DNA of 64,000 nt from Rhodobacter calidifons (GCF_011174775.1 NZ_JAANHS010000009.1:62001-126000); one strand, 5' to 3'. Positions 1-9,221 are shown, counted from the stretch's first letter. Notes: a model not told the origin generated them from the letters alone. Translations and numbers: made by a program.

Positions 1-541
1 CTTCATCGTGACGGGGCTGGTCTGGCAGTGGATCCTGAACCCGCAGTTCGGCATCCAGGGCGTCGTGCGCGACATGGGCTGGACGAGTTTCAGCTTCGAT
101 CCGCTGAACAATCCGCAGACGGTGCTGTACGGCCTTTTGATCGCGGGCCTGTGGCAGGGCACGGGGTTCGTGATGTGCCTGATGCTGGCGGGCCTGCGCG
201 GCATCGACGAGGACATCTGGAAGGCCGCGCGGGTGGACGGGATCCCCACCTGGAAGACCTATGTCATGGTCATCATCCCGATGATGCGGCCCGTGTTCAT
301 CACCACGCTGGTCATCGTGGCATCCGGCATCATCCGGCTTTACGACCTGGTGGTCGCCATGACGAGCGGCGGGCCGGGCGGCAACGCGTCCCAGGTGCCC
401 GCGATGTATGTCTATGACTACATGTTCCAGGCGCAGAACCTGGGTCAGGGCTTTGCGGCATCCACCATGATGCTTCTGTCCGTGCTGATCGTGCTGATCC
501 CCTGGGCCTATCTGGAATTCGGAGGCAAGAAGCATGGCTGA
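1..541 (+). CDS. Sugar ABC transporter permease, MalF/UgpA type (5-prime partial)
   Basis: The frame is open from the window edge, so the start and N-terminal membrane segments are missing; about 179 residues remain. Several hydrophobic segments are visible, and the cytoplasmic EAA-type coupling loop reads KAARVDGIPTWKTY around positions 220-265, which contacts the ATPase in this family. The stop overlaps the start of the second permease by 8 bases, showing translational coupling. With the next two genes it forms a carbohydrate uptake (CUT1) transporter; its binding protein presumably lies upstream of the window. The substrate is inferred only from the downstream mannosidase and xylosidase. 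Confidence 0.93.
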   Translation, partial: FIVTGLVWQWILNPQFGIQGVVRDMGWTSFSFDPLNNPQTVLYGLLIAGLWQGTGFVMCLMLAGLRGIDEDIWKAARVDGIPTWKTYVMVIIPMMRPVFITTLVIVASGIIRLYDLVVAMTSGGPGGNASQVPAMYVYDYMFQAQNLGQGFAASTMMLLSVLIVLIPWAYLEFGGKKHG

Positions 542-1442
542 CCTGTCCATGAGTTCCGCCATGACCGGCCCGCGCGGGGCCAGGCCGAAGCGCGCGCTGA
601 GCCCCCGCAACATCATGCTTTACGGCATCCTGATCGTGGTCTGCCTGTATTACCTGCTGCCCTTGTGGGTGATGGTGATGACCAGCCTGAAGGGGATGCC
701 CGAGGTGCGGATGGGCAACATCTTCGCGCCCCCCGTGGAAATCACCTTCCAGCCCTGGGTCAAGGCCTGGGCCGAGGCCTGCACCGGGCTGAACTGCGAC
801 GGGCTGAGCCGGGGTTTCTGGAACAGCGTCATCATCACCGTGCCTTCGGTGATCCTGTCGATCGCCATCGCATCGGTGAACGGCTATGCGCTGATCAACT
901 GGAAGTTCAAGGGATCGGACATCTTCTTCACCATCCTGATCTTCGGGTCCTTCATCCCCTATCAGATCATGCTCTATCCCATCGTGATCCTGCTGCGCGA
1001 GATGGGGCTTTACGGCTCGCTCTGGGGTCTGGTTCTGGTGCATTCGGTGTTCGGCATGCCGATCCTGACGCTTCTGTTCCGCAACTACTTCAGTTCCATC
1101 CCGGAAGAGCTGTTCAAGGCCGCGCGCGTCGATGGTGCGGGGTTCTGGGGCATCTACTTCCGCATCATGCTGCCGATGAGCCTGCCGATCTTCGTGGTGG
1201 CCCTCATCCTTCAGGTGACGGGGATCTGGAACGACTTCCTGTTCGGGGTCGTCTACACCAAGCCCGCCTATTACCCGATGACGGTGCAGCTGAACAACAT
1301 CGTCAACTCGGTCCAGGGGGTGAAGGAATACAACGTCAACATGGCCGCGACGCTGCTGACCGGCCTTGTGCCGCTGGTGGTCTACTTCGTCTCGGGCAAA
1401 CTTTTCGTACGCGGTATCGCCGCTGGTGCCGTGAAAGGCTGA
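534..1442 (+). CDS. Sugar ABC transporter permease, MalG/UgpE type
   Basis: A 302-residue inner-membrane protein, normal length for a CUT1 permease. A hydrophobic segment lies near residues 25-45, followed by five more. The EAA coupling loop (ELFKAARVDGAGFWGIY) is near residues 190-210, and the C-terminus GAAAGAVKG is typical of the MalG group. It starts inside the end of the preceding permease, and the ATPase follows 3 bases after its stop, so the three subunits are one transcript. A second hydrophobic partner plus an ATPase imply a heterodimeric membrane channel for an oligosaccharide or glycoside. Confidence 0.95.
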   Translation: MADLSMSSAMTGPRGARPKRALSPRNIMLYGILIVVCLYYLLPLWVMVMTSLKGMPEVRMGNIFAPPVEITFQPWVKAWAEACTGLNCDGLSRGFWNSVIITVPSVILSIAIASVNGYALINWKFKGSDIFFTILIFGSFIPYQIMLYPIVILLREMGLYGSLWGLVLVHSVFGMPILTLLFRNYFSSIPEELFKAARVDGAGFWGIYFRIMLPMSLPIFVVALILQVTGIWNDFLFGVVYTKPAYYPMTVQLNNIVNSVQGVKEYNVNMAATLLTGLVPLVVYFVSGKLFVRGIAAGAVKG

Positions 1443-1445
1443 CAC

Positions 1446-2525
1446 ATGGGAAATTCGATTGAAGTCAAGGACCTGACGCTGAACTTCGGTTCGGTTTCGG
1501 TTCTGAAGAACATGAACCTCGACGTGGCCGAGGGGGAGTTCGTCGTGCTTCTGGGGCCTTCGGGCTGCGGGAAATCGACGCTGCTGAACTGTCTGGCGGG
1601 CTTGTTGGACATCACCGACGGGCAGATCTGGATCAAGGGGAAGAACGTCACCTGGGCCGAGCCTTCGGACCGGGGGATCGGGATGGTGTTCCAGTCCTAT
1701 GCGCTCTATCCGCAGATGACGGTGCGCGGGAACCTGTCCTTCGGGCTGAAGAACGCGCGCGTGCCTCAAGGAGAGATCGACAAGCGGATCGCCCGGGCGG
1801 CAGAGATCCTGCAGATCCAGCCGCTTCTGGACCGGAAACCGGCGGCGCTTTCGGGCGGGCAGCGGCAGCGGGTGGCCATCGGCCGGGCGCTGGTGCGGGA
1901 TGTGGACGTGTTCCTGTTCGACGAGCCCCTGTCCAACCTCGACGCCAAGCTGCGCAGCGAATTGCGGGTGGAGATCAAGCGCCTGCACAACCAGCTGGGC
2001 AACACGATGGTCTATGTCACGCACGACCAGATCGAGGCGCTGACGCTGGCCGATCGCATCGCGGTGATGAAGGGGGGCGTGATCCAGCAGCTGGCGGCAC
2101 CGCTGGAGATCTACAACCGCCCCGCGAACCTGTTCGTCGCGGGCTTTCTCGGCAGCCCGTCGATGAACTTCCTGAAGGGGCGCACGGTGGACGGGGGACG
2201 GGCGTTCCAGTTCGGGTCCACGAAGATCGACCTTGCCGGATATGAGGGCGGCGCGGTGCTGGAGCGGGACGACGCGATCCTGGGGGTCCGGCCGGAGCAT
2301 ATCACCGTCTCGACGGTGCCCTTGTCCGGCCCCTCGATCCCGGCCGAGGTGGAGATCGACGAGAACCTGGGTGCCGACAGCCTTTTGTGGCTGAAGGCCG
2401 AAGGGACCAACATGAGCGTGCGGGTGCCGGTCGAGGGCCGGGTCCCGGCGGGGACGAAGGTGCATCTGGGGCTGGATATCCCCAAGGCTTCGCTCTTCGA
2501 CGCGAAGACGGAACAGAGGATCTGA
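1446..2525 (+). CDS. Sugar ABC transporter ATP-binding protein, MalK/UgpC type
   Basis: A 359-residue cytoplasmic ATPase. Walker A is GPSGCGKST (near residue 37), the signature LSGGQRQR lies near 133, Walker B is VFLFDEP near 155, and the switch histidine is in YVTHDQ near 190. The C-terminal third (from about residue 235) has the OB/TOBE fold sequence of MalK-like proteins (VRPEH near 280). It energises the two permeases encoded just upstream. The mannosidase start follows its stop by 2 bases, tying uptake to intracellular hydrolysis. Intact, and the length is normal. Confidence 0.96.
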   Translation: MGNSIEVKDLTLNFGSVSVLKNMNLDVAEGEFVVLLGPSGCGKSTLLNCLAGLLDITDGQIWIKGKNVTWAEPSDRGIGMVFQSYALYPQMTVRGNLSFGLKNARVPQGEIDKRIARAAEILQIQPLLDRKPAALSGGQRQRVAIGRALVRDVDVFLFDEPLSNLDAKLRSELRVEIKRLHNQLGNTMVYVTHDQIEALTLADRIAVMKGGVIQQLAAPLEIYNRPANLFVAGFLGSPSMNFLKGRTVDGGRAFQFGSTKIDLAGYEGGAVLERDDAILGVRPEHITVSTVPLSGPSIPAEVEIDENLGADSLLWLKAEGTNMSVRVPVEGRVPAGTKVHLGLDIPKASLFDAKTEQRI

Positions 2526-2527
2526 CA

Positions 2528-4900
2528 ATGCTCGATCTGGCGGGCGTCTGGACGCTTTCGGATGAAAGCGGCGCCCATGTCGTGCCGTTCGACCTGCCGG
2601 GCGACGGGGTTTCGGCCCTGGCCCGCGCAGGGGTGATACCCGATCCGTATTGGGGCCGGAACGAATACGACTGCCGGTGGGTTTCCGAGCGGGATTGGGT
2701 GGCGCGACGCAGTTTCGTGCATGATGGGAGCGCTGCGGAACTGGTGGTCGAGGGGCTGGATACCGTGGCCGAGGTGCGGCTGAACGGTCATCTGGTCCTG
2801 TCGGCGGCCAACGTGCATCGGCGCTGGCGGGTGGATGTGTCCTCGGCACTGAAGGCGGGCGAGAACGCGGTGGAGATCCTCTTCCGCTCTCCGGTTCGCG
2901 AGGCGCAGGCACGGGCGGCGCGGATGCCGTTTCCGATCCCCTATCAGCAGGTGAACGGTCCCATCCCCCATGCCAACATGCTGCGCAAGCAGCAGTGCGA
3001 TTTCGGCTGGGACTGGAACATTGCGCTTGGGATTTTCGGGGTGTCGGGGTGTATCCGGCTGGAGCCCGTGGGGCCGAGGATCGGCGATGTGCTGGTGGAG
3101 CAGGTGCATTCCCCCGGCCAGGTCGAGGTCCGGCTGACGGTTCATGCGACGTGTGAGGAGGTGACGGCAAGCCTTTGTGATGTCACACAAACCGCGCCAG
3201 TCATGGAGGGCGAGGCGAGGCTGGTGCTGATGATCCGCGACCCGGTGCTGTGGTGGCCCGCCGGCCAGGGCGCGCAGGTTCTGCACGAGCTTGTGCTGAC
3301 GGGCGGCGGCGCGAAGGCGGTCAGACGGATCGGGTTGCGGGACATGCGGCTGGTCTCGGAGCCCGATGCCGCAGGACGGTCCTTCGGCCTGCGGGTCAAC
3401 GGGCGCGCGGTCTTTGCCAGGGGTGCGAACTGGATTCCGGCGGATGCCCTGTTCGGGCGGATCATACGCGACGCGGTGCGGGGCCTTTTGCAATCGGCGG
3501 TCGATGCGAACATGAACATGATCCGCATCTGGGGCGGCGGGCGGTACGAGCCGGACTGGTTCTACGACCTTTGCGACGAATTGGGCCTGATGGTCTGGCA
3601 GGATTTCATGTTCGCCTGCCATCTTTATCCCTCGACCCCCGAGTTCCTGGCCGAGGTCGATGCCGAGGTGCGCGATGTGGTCTCCCGGATCAGCCACCAC
3701 GCCTGTATCGCCCTTTGGTGTGGCGACAACGAGCTGATCGGGGCGCTGACCTGGTTCCCGGAAAGCCGCAAGGACCGCGACCGCTATCTTGTGAATTATG
3801 ACCGGCTGAACCGGACGGTCGAGGCCGCGCTGCATTCGGTGCTGCCGGGGGCGAACTGGTGGCCGTCCTCGCCGTCGCCGGGGCCTCTGGCCTTTGGCGA
3901 CGCCTGGCACGACGATTCCAGCGGCGACATGCATTTCTGGAGCGTGTGGCACGAGGGGCGCGACTTCGATCATTACCGCGACGTAAGCCCCCGGTTCTGT
4001 TCGGAATTCGGCTTCCAGTCCTATCCCTCGCTGTCGGTGATCCGGCAGTTTGCCGACGAGGCGGACTGGAACATCGCGAGCCCCGTGATGGAGAGCCACC
4101 AGAAGAACCCCGGCGGGAATGCGCGGATCGCGGAAACGATGTTCCGCTATTTCCGCTTTCCGGTGGATTTCCCGAACTTCGTCTATGTGAGCCAGGTTCA
4201 GCAGGCGCTGGCGATAAAGACGGCGGTGACGCATTGGCGGAGCCTGAAGCCGCATTGTCAGGGCACGCTTTACTGGCAGCTGAACGACACCTGGCCGGTC
4301 TGTTCCTGGTCCAGTCTGGATCACGGCGGGAACTGGAAGCTTCTGCACCACATGGCCGCGCGGTTCTATGCGCCGGTCATGGTGACGGCGGTGCCGAAGG
4401 ACGGCGGGATCGTCCTGCGCGCAGTGAATGACCGGCCCGAGGCGGTGACGATCACGGTCACGGCCAATGCCGCGGCGATGGATGGGTCAACGCGCAAGCT
4501 GGGGGAGGCGACGGTCATCGTCTCTCCTGATGCGGCGGTCGAGGTCATGGCGCTGGCCGCGGATACGCTGCGGGCGGACGAGGTTCTGGCCTTCATCTGG
4601 TCGGGCGATGCTGAGGGCGGGGACGTTCATGCGCCGAAGCCGTGGAAGGCTTATGACCTTTTGCCCTCGGGTCTGACCGCGGATGTCCGTAAGGGCGGGG
4701 CGGAATGGAAATTGACGTTGCAGGTCAAGGCACTCGCCCCGTTTGTTGCAGTGGAGTCTGAAGTTCCGGGGCGCTTTTCCACCAACGCCGTGACCCTGTT
4801 CCCCGGCCATCCGGCCACCATCACCTTCACCCCCGAGGATCCCTCGGCGGTGCCCGCCTTCACCTTCCGAGATCTCCATTCCGCCACCTGTGGCGGCTGA
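2528..4900 (+). CDS. Beta-mannosidase-like glycoside hydrolase, family GH2
   Basis: A 790-residue cytoplasmic enzyme (no signal peptide) predicted to release mannose from the non-reducing end of imported beta-mannosides. GH2 order is visible: N-terminal jelly roll (about 1-170), immunoglobulin-like domain, TIM barrel (about 270-600) and C-terminal beta domains. The acid/base glutamate is E402 in WCGDNE; the nucleophile is E493 in FCSEFGFQSYPS; the segment IRIWGGGRYEPDWFYDLCDE is characteristic of GH2 beta-mannosidases. The ATG at 2528 is chosen because it follows the ATPase stop by 2 bases and begins the conserved LAGVWTL strand; the frame itself is open further upstream inside the ATPase gene. 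Specificity (mannoside versus related glycosides) is inferred. Confidence 0.9.
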   Translation: MLDLAGVWTLSDESGAHVVPFDLPGDGVSALARAGVIPDPYWGRNEYDCRWVSERDWVARRSFVHDGSAAELVVEGLDTVAEVRLNGHLVLSAANVHRRWRVDVSSALKAGENAVEILFRSPVREAQARAARMPFPIPYQQVNGPIPHANMLRKQQCDFGWDWNIALGIFGVSGCIRLEPVGPRIGDVLVEQVHSPGQVEVRLTVHATCEEVTASLCDVTQTAPVMEGEARLVLMIRDPVLWWPAGQGAQVLHELVLTGGGAKAVRRIGLRDMRLVSEPDAAGRSFGLRVNGRAVFARGANWIPADALFGRIIRDAVRGLLQSAVDANMNMIRIWGGGRYEPDWFYDLCDELGLMVWQDFMFACHLYPSTPEFLAEVDAEVRDVVSRISHHACIALWCGDNELIGALTWFPESRKDRDRYLVNYDRLNRTVEAALHSVLPGANWWPSSPSPGPLAFGDAWHDDSSGDMHFWSVWHEGRDFDHYRDVSPRFCSEFGFQSYPSLSVIRQFADEADWNIASPVMESHQKNPGGNARIAETMFRYFRFPVDFPNFVYVSQVQQALAIKTAVTHWRSLKPHCQGTLYWQLNDTWPVCSWSSLDHGGNWKLLHHMAARFYAPVMVTAVPKDGGIVLRAVNDRPEAVTITVTANAAAMDGSTRKLGEATVIVSPDAAVEVMALAADTLRADEVLAFIWSGDAEGGDVHAPKPWKAYDLLPSGLTADVRKGGAEWKLTLQVKALAPFVAVESEVPGRFSTNAVTLFPGHPATITFTPEDPSAVPAFTFRDLHSATCGG

Positions 4901-4914
4901 TGAAAGGACGCTTC

Positions 4915-5664
4915 ATGTTCAGCTATCAACTCTATTCCTCGCGCAACTTCCCGCCGATGTCGCGCACCTTCGAGATGGTCTCGAAGGCGGGCTACACGGC
5001 TGTGGAAGGCTATGGCGCGCTTTATGCCGACGATGCGGCGGTGGCGGCGACAGCGGAGGGACTGGCCGCCACGGGGCTGACCATGCCGACGGGGCATTTC
5101 GGCCTTCAGCAACTGGAAATGGATGTCGAGAAGGTGCTGGGCATTGCCAAGGCGCTTAAGATGGAGCGGCTGTATTGCCCCTATGTCATGCCGGAAGACC
5201 GCCCGACCGATGCGGCGGGCTGGGTGGCGTTCGGGCAGCGGTTGCAGAAGGCGGGGGCGCCCTACAAGGCGGCCGGATACGGGTTCGGCTGGCACAACCA
5301 CGATTTCGAGTTCAAGGCGCTGGCCGACGGGTCCATGCCGCAGGACCGCATCTTCGAGGGCGGGCCGGACCTGGAATGGGAGATGGACGTGGCCTGGGTG
5401 ATCCGGGGCGGCGCGGACCCGCTGGCCTGGATCGAGAGATACAAGGACCGGATCACCGCGGCGCATGTGAAGGACATCGCGCCGGCTGGCGAGAACAGGG
5501 ACGAGGACGGCTGGGCGGATGTGGGCCACGGGACCGTGGACTGGAAGACGATCATGGCCGCGCTGCGGGGGATCGGGGTCCGGCACTTCGTCATGGAACA
5601 CGACAACCCGAAGGATGACGCGCGGTTCGCCTCGCGGTCCATCGCTTCGGCCAAAGCCTTCTGA
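4915..5664 (+). CDS. Sugar phosphate isomerase/epimerase (xylose-isomerase-like TIM barrel)
   Basis: A 249-residue protein of the AP-endonuclease-2/xylose isomerase-like barrel superfamily. Metal-site-like segments are visible: WHNHDFEF near 125, EMDVAWV near 155, HVKDI near 190 and FVMEHDNPKD near the end. Such proteins isomerise, epimerise or dehydrate sugars and inositols. The ATG at 4915 has an AAAGGA Shine-Dalgarno sequence 6 bases upstream; an alternative ATG at 4900 overlaps the mannosidase stop but has no ribosome site. The next gene, an oxidoreductase, follows closely, a pairing common in catabolism of unusual glycosides. The exact reaction cannot be read from sequence. Confidence 0.85.
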   Translation: MFSYQLYSSRNFPPMSRTFEMVSKAGYTAVEGYGALYADDAAVAATAEGLAATGLTMPTGHFGLQQLEMDVEKVLGIAKALKMERLYCPYVMPEDRPTDAAGWVAFGQRLQKAGAPYKAAGYGFGWHNHDFEFKALADGSMPQDRIFEGGPDLEWEMDVAWVIRGGADPLAWIERYKDRITAAHVKDIAPAGENRDEDGWADVGHGTVDWKTIMAALRGIGVRHFVMEHDNPKDDARFASRSIASAKAF

Positions 5665-5676
5665 GGAATGGGAAAA

Positions 5677-6810
5677 ATGGCAAATCTTGGGATCGGGATC
5701 ATCGGGTGCGGCAACATCTCCAGCGCCTATCTGCGGCTGGCGCCTCTGTTCAAGGGGCTGGAGGTGCGCGCCGTCGCCGATGTGAACATGGAGGCCGCCA
5801 AGGCGCGGGCCGAAGAGTTCAACGTGAAGGCGCAAGGCGTCGATGACCTTCTGGCCAACAAGGACGTGGATGTGGTCATCAACCTGACCATCCCCGAGGC
5901 GCATTATCCGGTGACGAAGCGGATCCTCGAGGCGGGCAAGCATGCCTATTCGGAAAAGCCGCTGGTGCTGACGCTGGAGGAAGGGAAGACCCTGCGGGAT
6001 CTGGCCGCCTCGAAAGGGCTCGCGGTGGGCTGCGCGCCCGACACCTTCCTGGGCGGCGCGCATCAGCAGGCCCGTGCCCTGGTCGACGAGGGGCGGGTGG
6101 GCGAGATCACCACGGCGGTCGCCTGCGTGCAGAACCACGGGCCCGAGGGCTGGCATCCGAACCCGGAGTTCTTCTTCCTGCCCGGCGCGGGGCCGATGCT
6201 GGACCTGGGGCCCTATTATGTGGCGAACCTCATCAACCTTCTGGGCCCGGTGAAACGGGTGGGGGCGATGACCTCGTCGCAGACCCCGACGCGGACCATC
6301 GGCTCGGGCGCGCGGGCGGGGCAACAGATCCCCGTCAAGACGCCGACGAACATCCATGCCCTGCTGGAGTTCCATTCGGGCGCGGTGGTGAACCTGACCA
6401 CGAGCTGGGACGTCTGGCACCACAAGCGCAATCATTTCGAGTTCTACGGGACGGAGGGAACGCTTTACGTCCCCGATCCGAACTTCTTCGGCGGCACGGT
6501 CGAGGTGGCGGACAAGGAGGGCACGCTGACCGAGGTCGCGCCCTGGGATCACCCGTTCGGCGTGCCGAACCAGGAGCATCCGCAACGCGGGCCTCTGGCG
6601 AACTACCGCACCGCAGGCCTGGCCGACATGGTGGCGGCGCTGCAAGGGGGCCGGGATGTTCGGTGTTCGCTTGAGCGGACGCTGCATGGGGTGGACGTGA
6701 TGACCGCCTGCCTGAAATCGGGCGAGACGGGCGAGTTCATCACGCTGAGCACCACCTGCACCCGGCCGGCCGCCCTGTCGCCGGACGAGGCGCGGGCGCT
6801 GTTGCGCTGA
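5677..6810 (+). CDS. Gfo/Idh/MocA family NAD(P)-dependent oxidoreductase
   Basis: A 377-residue dehydrogenase. The N-terminal Rossmann fold begins GIGIIGCGNISSAYL (residues 4-18), and the EKP motif (YSEKPLVLTLEE, near 90) of the family is present, followed by the C-terminal alpha/beta substrate domain with GPMLDLGPYYV. These enzymes oxidise or reduce sugars or inositols. The ATG at 5677 is preferred over 5668 because GAGGA at 5663-5667 is then 9 bases upstream. It sits between the isomerase-like gene and the xylosidase in one transcript, so it probably acts on the sugar released or imported by this operon. Confidence 0.9.
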   Translation: MANLGIGIIGCGNISSAYLRLAPLFKGLEVRAVADVNMEAAKARAEEFNVKAQGVDDLLANKDVDVVINLTIPEAHYPVTKRILEAGKHAYSEKPLVLTLEEGKTLRDLAASKGLAVGCAPDTFLGGAHQQARALVDEGRVGEITTAVACVQNHGPEGWHPNPEFFFLPGAGPMLDLGPYYVANLINLLGPVKRVGAMTSSQTPTRTIGSGARAGQQIPVKTPTNIHALLEFHSGAVVNLTTSWDVWHHKRNHFEFYGTEGTLYVPDPNFFGGTVEVADKEGTLTEVAPWDHPFGVPNQEHPQRGPLANYRTAGLADMVAALQGGRDVRCSLERTLHGVDVMTACLKSGETGEFITLSTTCTRPAALSPDEARALLR

Positions 6811-6822
6811 GACCGGCCCGAT

Positions 6823-6844
6823 GCCCGGCACCTCCCTGCCGGGC
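6823..6844 (+). other. Intercistronic stem-loop between oxidoreductase and xylosidase genes
   Basis: A perfect 8-bp stem, GCCCGGCA / TGCCGGGC, with loop CCTCCC. It can be extended outward by GGCCC/GGGCC with a small bulge. No T-tract follows, so it is more likely an mRNA-processing or stabilising hairpin than a terminator. Confidence 0.5.
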
Positions 6845-6907
6845 GGGCCGTCACGGGCGGGGGGATTGAGGGGTCCCTCCGCCCGTATCCATGACAAAGG
6901 GCTGACA

Positions 6908-8482
6908 ATGCTGGAAAATCCCGTGATCCGCGGCTTCAACGCCGACCCGTCGTTCTGCCGTGTGGGCGAGGATTACTATATCGCCACCTCGACCTTCGAG
7001 TGGTATCCGGGGGTGCAGATCCACCACAGCCGCGATCTGGTGAACTGGCGGCTGGTGGCGCGGCCCCTGCGGCGCGCGAGCCAGCTGGACATGCGGGGGA
7101 ACCCCGACAGCTGCGGCATCTGGGCGCCCTGTCTGTCCTACGCGGACGGGAAGTTCTGGCTGGTCTATACCGATGTGAAGCGGCTGGATGGCGCGTTCAA
7201 GGACGCGCACAACTACATCGTCACCTGCGAGACGGTGGAGGGGGACTGGTCGGACCCGACCTACGTCAATTCCTCGGGGTTCGACCCGTCCTTGTTCCAC
7301 GACCGGGACGGGCGGAAGTGGTTCGTCAACATGCGCTGGAACCATCGCGGCAAGGGGACGGGGCTGAACCCGGCGCATGACGCCTTCGACGGGATCGAGT
7401 TGCAGGAATGGCATCCCGAGAAGGGGCTTCTGGGCGAGGTGACGACGATCTTCACCGGCAGCGACCTTGGCCTGACCGAAGCGCCGCATCTGTTCTGGCA
7501 TGACGGGTATTACTACCTGACGACGGCGGAGGGGGGCACGGGCTATGACCACGCGGTGACGCTGGCGCGGTCGCGGGACATCCGGGGGCCCTATGAGACG
7601 CATCCGCAGAAGCATCTTCTGACCGCGCGGTTCAACCCGGAGAACCCGATCCAGCGCGTGGGGCACGGGCAGTATGTCGAGGGGCATGACGGGCGATGCT
7701 GGCATTCCTTCCTCTGCGGGCGGCCGCAGCAGGGGCCGCGCGGATCGTTCTGCGCCATGGGGCGCGAGACCGGGCTGGCCGAGGTCGTCTGGCGCGACGG
7801 CTGGCTGTGGCTGAAGGACGGGGGGATGCTGCCTCCGACGACCATCGAACTGCCGGTCGAGCGGATCGTGCCGGTGCCGGTGGAGCATGACTTCCGGGGG
7901 CCGGACCTGCCGATGGATTTCCAGTGGCTGCGGACGCCACAGCCGGAGCGGATCTTCCGCATGACCGGGAGTGCCTTGCGGCTGATCGGGCGGGAAAGTC
8001 TGGGGTCCTGGTTCGAGCAAAGCCTTGTGGCGCGGCGGCAGGACGAGCCCGCCTATGAGGCCGAGTGCGACCTTTTGGCCGAGCCGCCCAACTGGCAGCG
8101 GGCGGCGGGCCTCATCACCTATTACAACCGGCACAAGTTCCATGCGGCTTTGGTGACGCGGGAAGGGGGCGAACGGGTGGTGACGCTGGTGTCCTGCCTT
8201 GGCGACTGGCCGGGCGAGGCGCTGACCTTCCACGGGCGCTTCCCGGTGGCCGAGGGCAAGGTCACCCTGGGCGTGAAGGTCGACCGGGCGGTGCAGCGGT
8301 TCAGCGTCAATGGCGTGGCGGTGGGGCCGGAGCTGGATGCCTCGGTCGTGTCGGACGAGGGCGGGCGCGGGGAACATTCCAGCTTTACCGGGGCCTTTGT
8401 CGGGGTTGTCGCGCATGACCTGACGGGGCAGGGCTGGACGGCGGATGTGACCCGGTTCCGCTATGCGCCCAAAGCGGATTGA
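6908..8482 (+). CDS. Beta-xylosidase, glycoside hydrolase family 43
   Basis: A 524-residue cytoplasmic enzyme of the GH43 xylan 1,4-beta-xylosidase group. The five-bladed propeller starts with NPVIRGFNADPSF; D13 is the expected general base. STFEWYPGVQIHHSRDLVNW (near 34-53), the central DPSLFHD aspartate segment, and GLTEAPHLF with the catalytic glutamate near 200 are all visible. The C-terminal 200 residues form the beta-sandwich typical of the xylosidase subgroup (LITYYNRHKFHAAL). The ATG at 6908 begins the conserved N-terminus; an in-frame extension to 6821 runs through the hairpin and is unlikely. It ends the operon and probably also cleaves arabinosides, as relatives do. Confidence 0.92.
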   Translation: MLENPVIRGFNADPSFCRVGEDYYIATSTFEWYPGVQIHHSRDLVNWRLVARPLRRASQLDMRGNPDSCGIWAPCLSYADGKFWLVYTDVKRLDGAFKDAHNYIVTCETVEGDWSDPTYVNSSGFDPSLFHDRDGRKWFVNMRWNHRGKGTGLNPAHDAFDGIELQEWHPEKGLLGEVTTIFTGSDLGLTEAPHLFWHDGYYYLTTAEGGTGYDHAVTLARSRDIRGPYETHPQKHLLTARFNPENPIQRVGHGQYVEGHDGRCWHSFLCGRPQQGPRGSFCAMGRETGLAEVVWRDGWLWLKDGGMLPPTTIELPVERIVPVPVEHDFRGPDLPMDFQWLRTPQPERIFRMTGSALRLIGRESLGSWFEQSLVARRQDEPAYEAECDLLAEPPNWQRAAGLITYYNRHKFHAALVTREGGERVVTLVSCLGDWPGEALTFHGRFPVAEGKVTLGVKVDRAVQRFSVNGVAVGPELDASVVSDEGGRGEHSSFTGAFVGVVAHDLTGQGWTADVTRFRYAPKAD

Positions 8483-8501
8483 GGATTTGCGCGCGCGGGA
8501 T

Positions 8502-8509
8502 TTGATCAA
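8502..8509. promoter_or_regulatory. TTGATCAA palindrome upstream of the GntR gene
   Basis: A perfect 8-bp palindrome, also present at 9361-9368 and, with one change, at 9390-9397 upstream of the aminotransferase. It overlaps the start of the probable promoter of the regulator gene, suggesting an operator shared by the two genes. Confidence 0.45.
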
Positions 8510-8512
8510 CTC

Positions 8513-8540
8513 TTGATTGCCGGGCAGATGCCGTCATAAA
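8513..8540 (+). promoter_or_regulatory. Sigma-70-like promoter for the GntR regulator
   Basis: TTGATT (8513-8518) and CATAAA (8535-8540) are separated by 16 bases, an acceptable -35/-10 pair. The adjacent TTGATCAA palindrome would allow autoregulation. Confidence 0.4.
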
Positions 8541-8564
8541 GGGCCTCAGTCGAAGGGAGCCCCG

Positions 8565-9221
8565 ATGGACAGCGACGCCCGCAAGATCCCGAGCCACGAG
8601 GTCACCTACGCGCGTCTGCGCGACATGATCCTGTTCGGGCATCTGGCGCCGGGGGCGCCAGTGACGATCCAGGGGCTGATCGCGGAACTGGATGCGGGCA
8701 TGACCCCGGTGCGCGAGGCGATCCGGCGGCTGACCGCCGAGGGGGCGCTGTTGCCGCAGGGCAACCGGCGGGTGGCGGTGCCGGAACTGTCGGCGGACCT
8801 TCTGGAGCAGGTGGCCTTCGCGCGGCTGGCGATCGAGCCGCGGCTGGCGGAACTGGCGGCTCCGCGTCTGACCGGTGTGCAGATCGACCGGCTGGAGGCC
8901 ATCGACGGGGCGGTCAACCGGGCCATCGAGGCCGGAAAGCTGCCGGATTATCTGGCGGCGAACCATGCCTTCCACTTCGCGCTGTACGAGGCGGCAGAGG
9001 CGCCGGTGCTGCTGGACCTCGCGCGGTCGCTGTGGCTGCGGGCGGGGCCGTCCTTGCGGGCGGTGATCGACCGTTACGGGCGCGAGGCGGCGCCCGACCT
9101 GCATCGCGCGGCACTGGAGGCGATGCGGGCGGGGGATGCAAAGGCGCTTGCGCGCGCCATCGAGGCGGACATCCAGCAGGGCGTGGACCACATCCGGCAG
9201 GCGCTGGCCGAGGGGCACTGA
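8565..9221 (+). CDS. GntR family transcriptional regulator with FCD ligand domain
   Basis: A 218-residue repressor-type protein. The winged helix occupies about residues 10-75, with the recognition helix in TPVREAIRRLTAEGALL, followed by an all-helical FCD domain (FHFALYEAAEAPVLLDLA) that binds small acids, often through a metal. The ATG at 8565 has an AAGGGAG ribosome site 5 bases upstream. TTGATCAA palindromes lie before this gene and before the next (aminotransferase), so it may control itself and an amine-degrading enzyme rather than the upstream glycan operon, although both neighbours are possible targets. Confidence 0.9.
   Translation: MDSDARKIPSHEVTYARLRDMILFGHLAPGAPVTIQGLIAELDAGMTPVREAIRRLTAEGALLPQGNRRVAVPELSADLLEQVAFARLAIEPRLAELAAPRLTGVQIDRLEAIDGAVNRAIEAGKLPDYLAANHAFHFALYEAAEAPVLLDLARSLWLRAGPSLRAVIDRYGREAAPDLHRAALEAMRAGDAKALARAIEADIQQGVDHIRQALAEGH

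Noticed and set aside
330-3170. A roughly 946-codon minus-strand open frame across the first operon
   Set aside because: It spans four recognised plus-strand genes; the composition is proline/arginine/histidine-rich with no domain. A codon-bias shadow.
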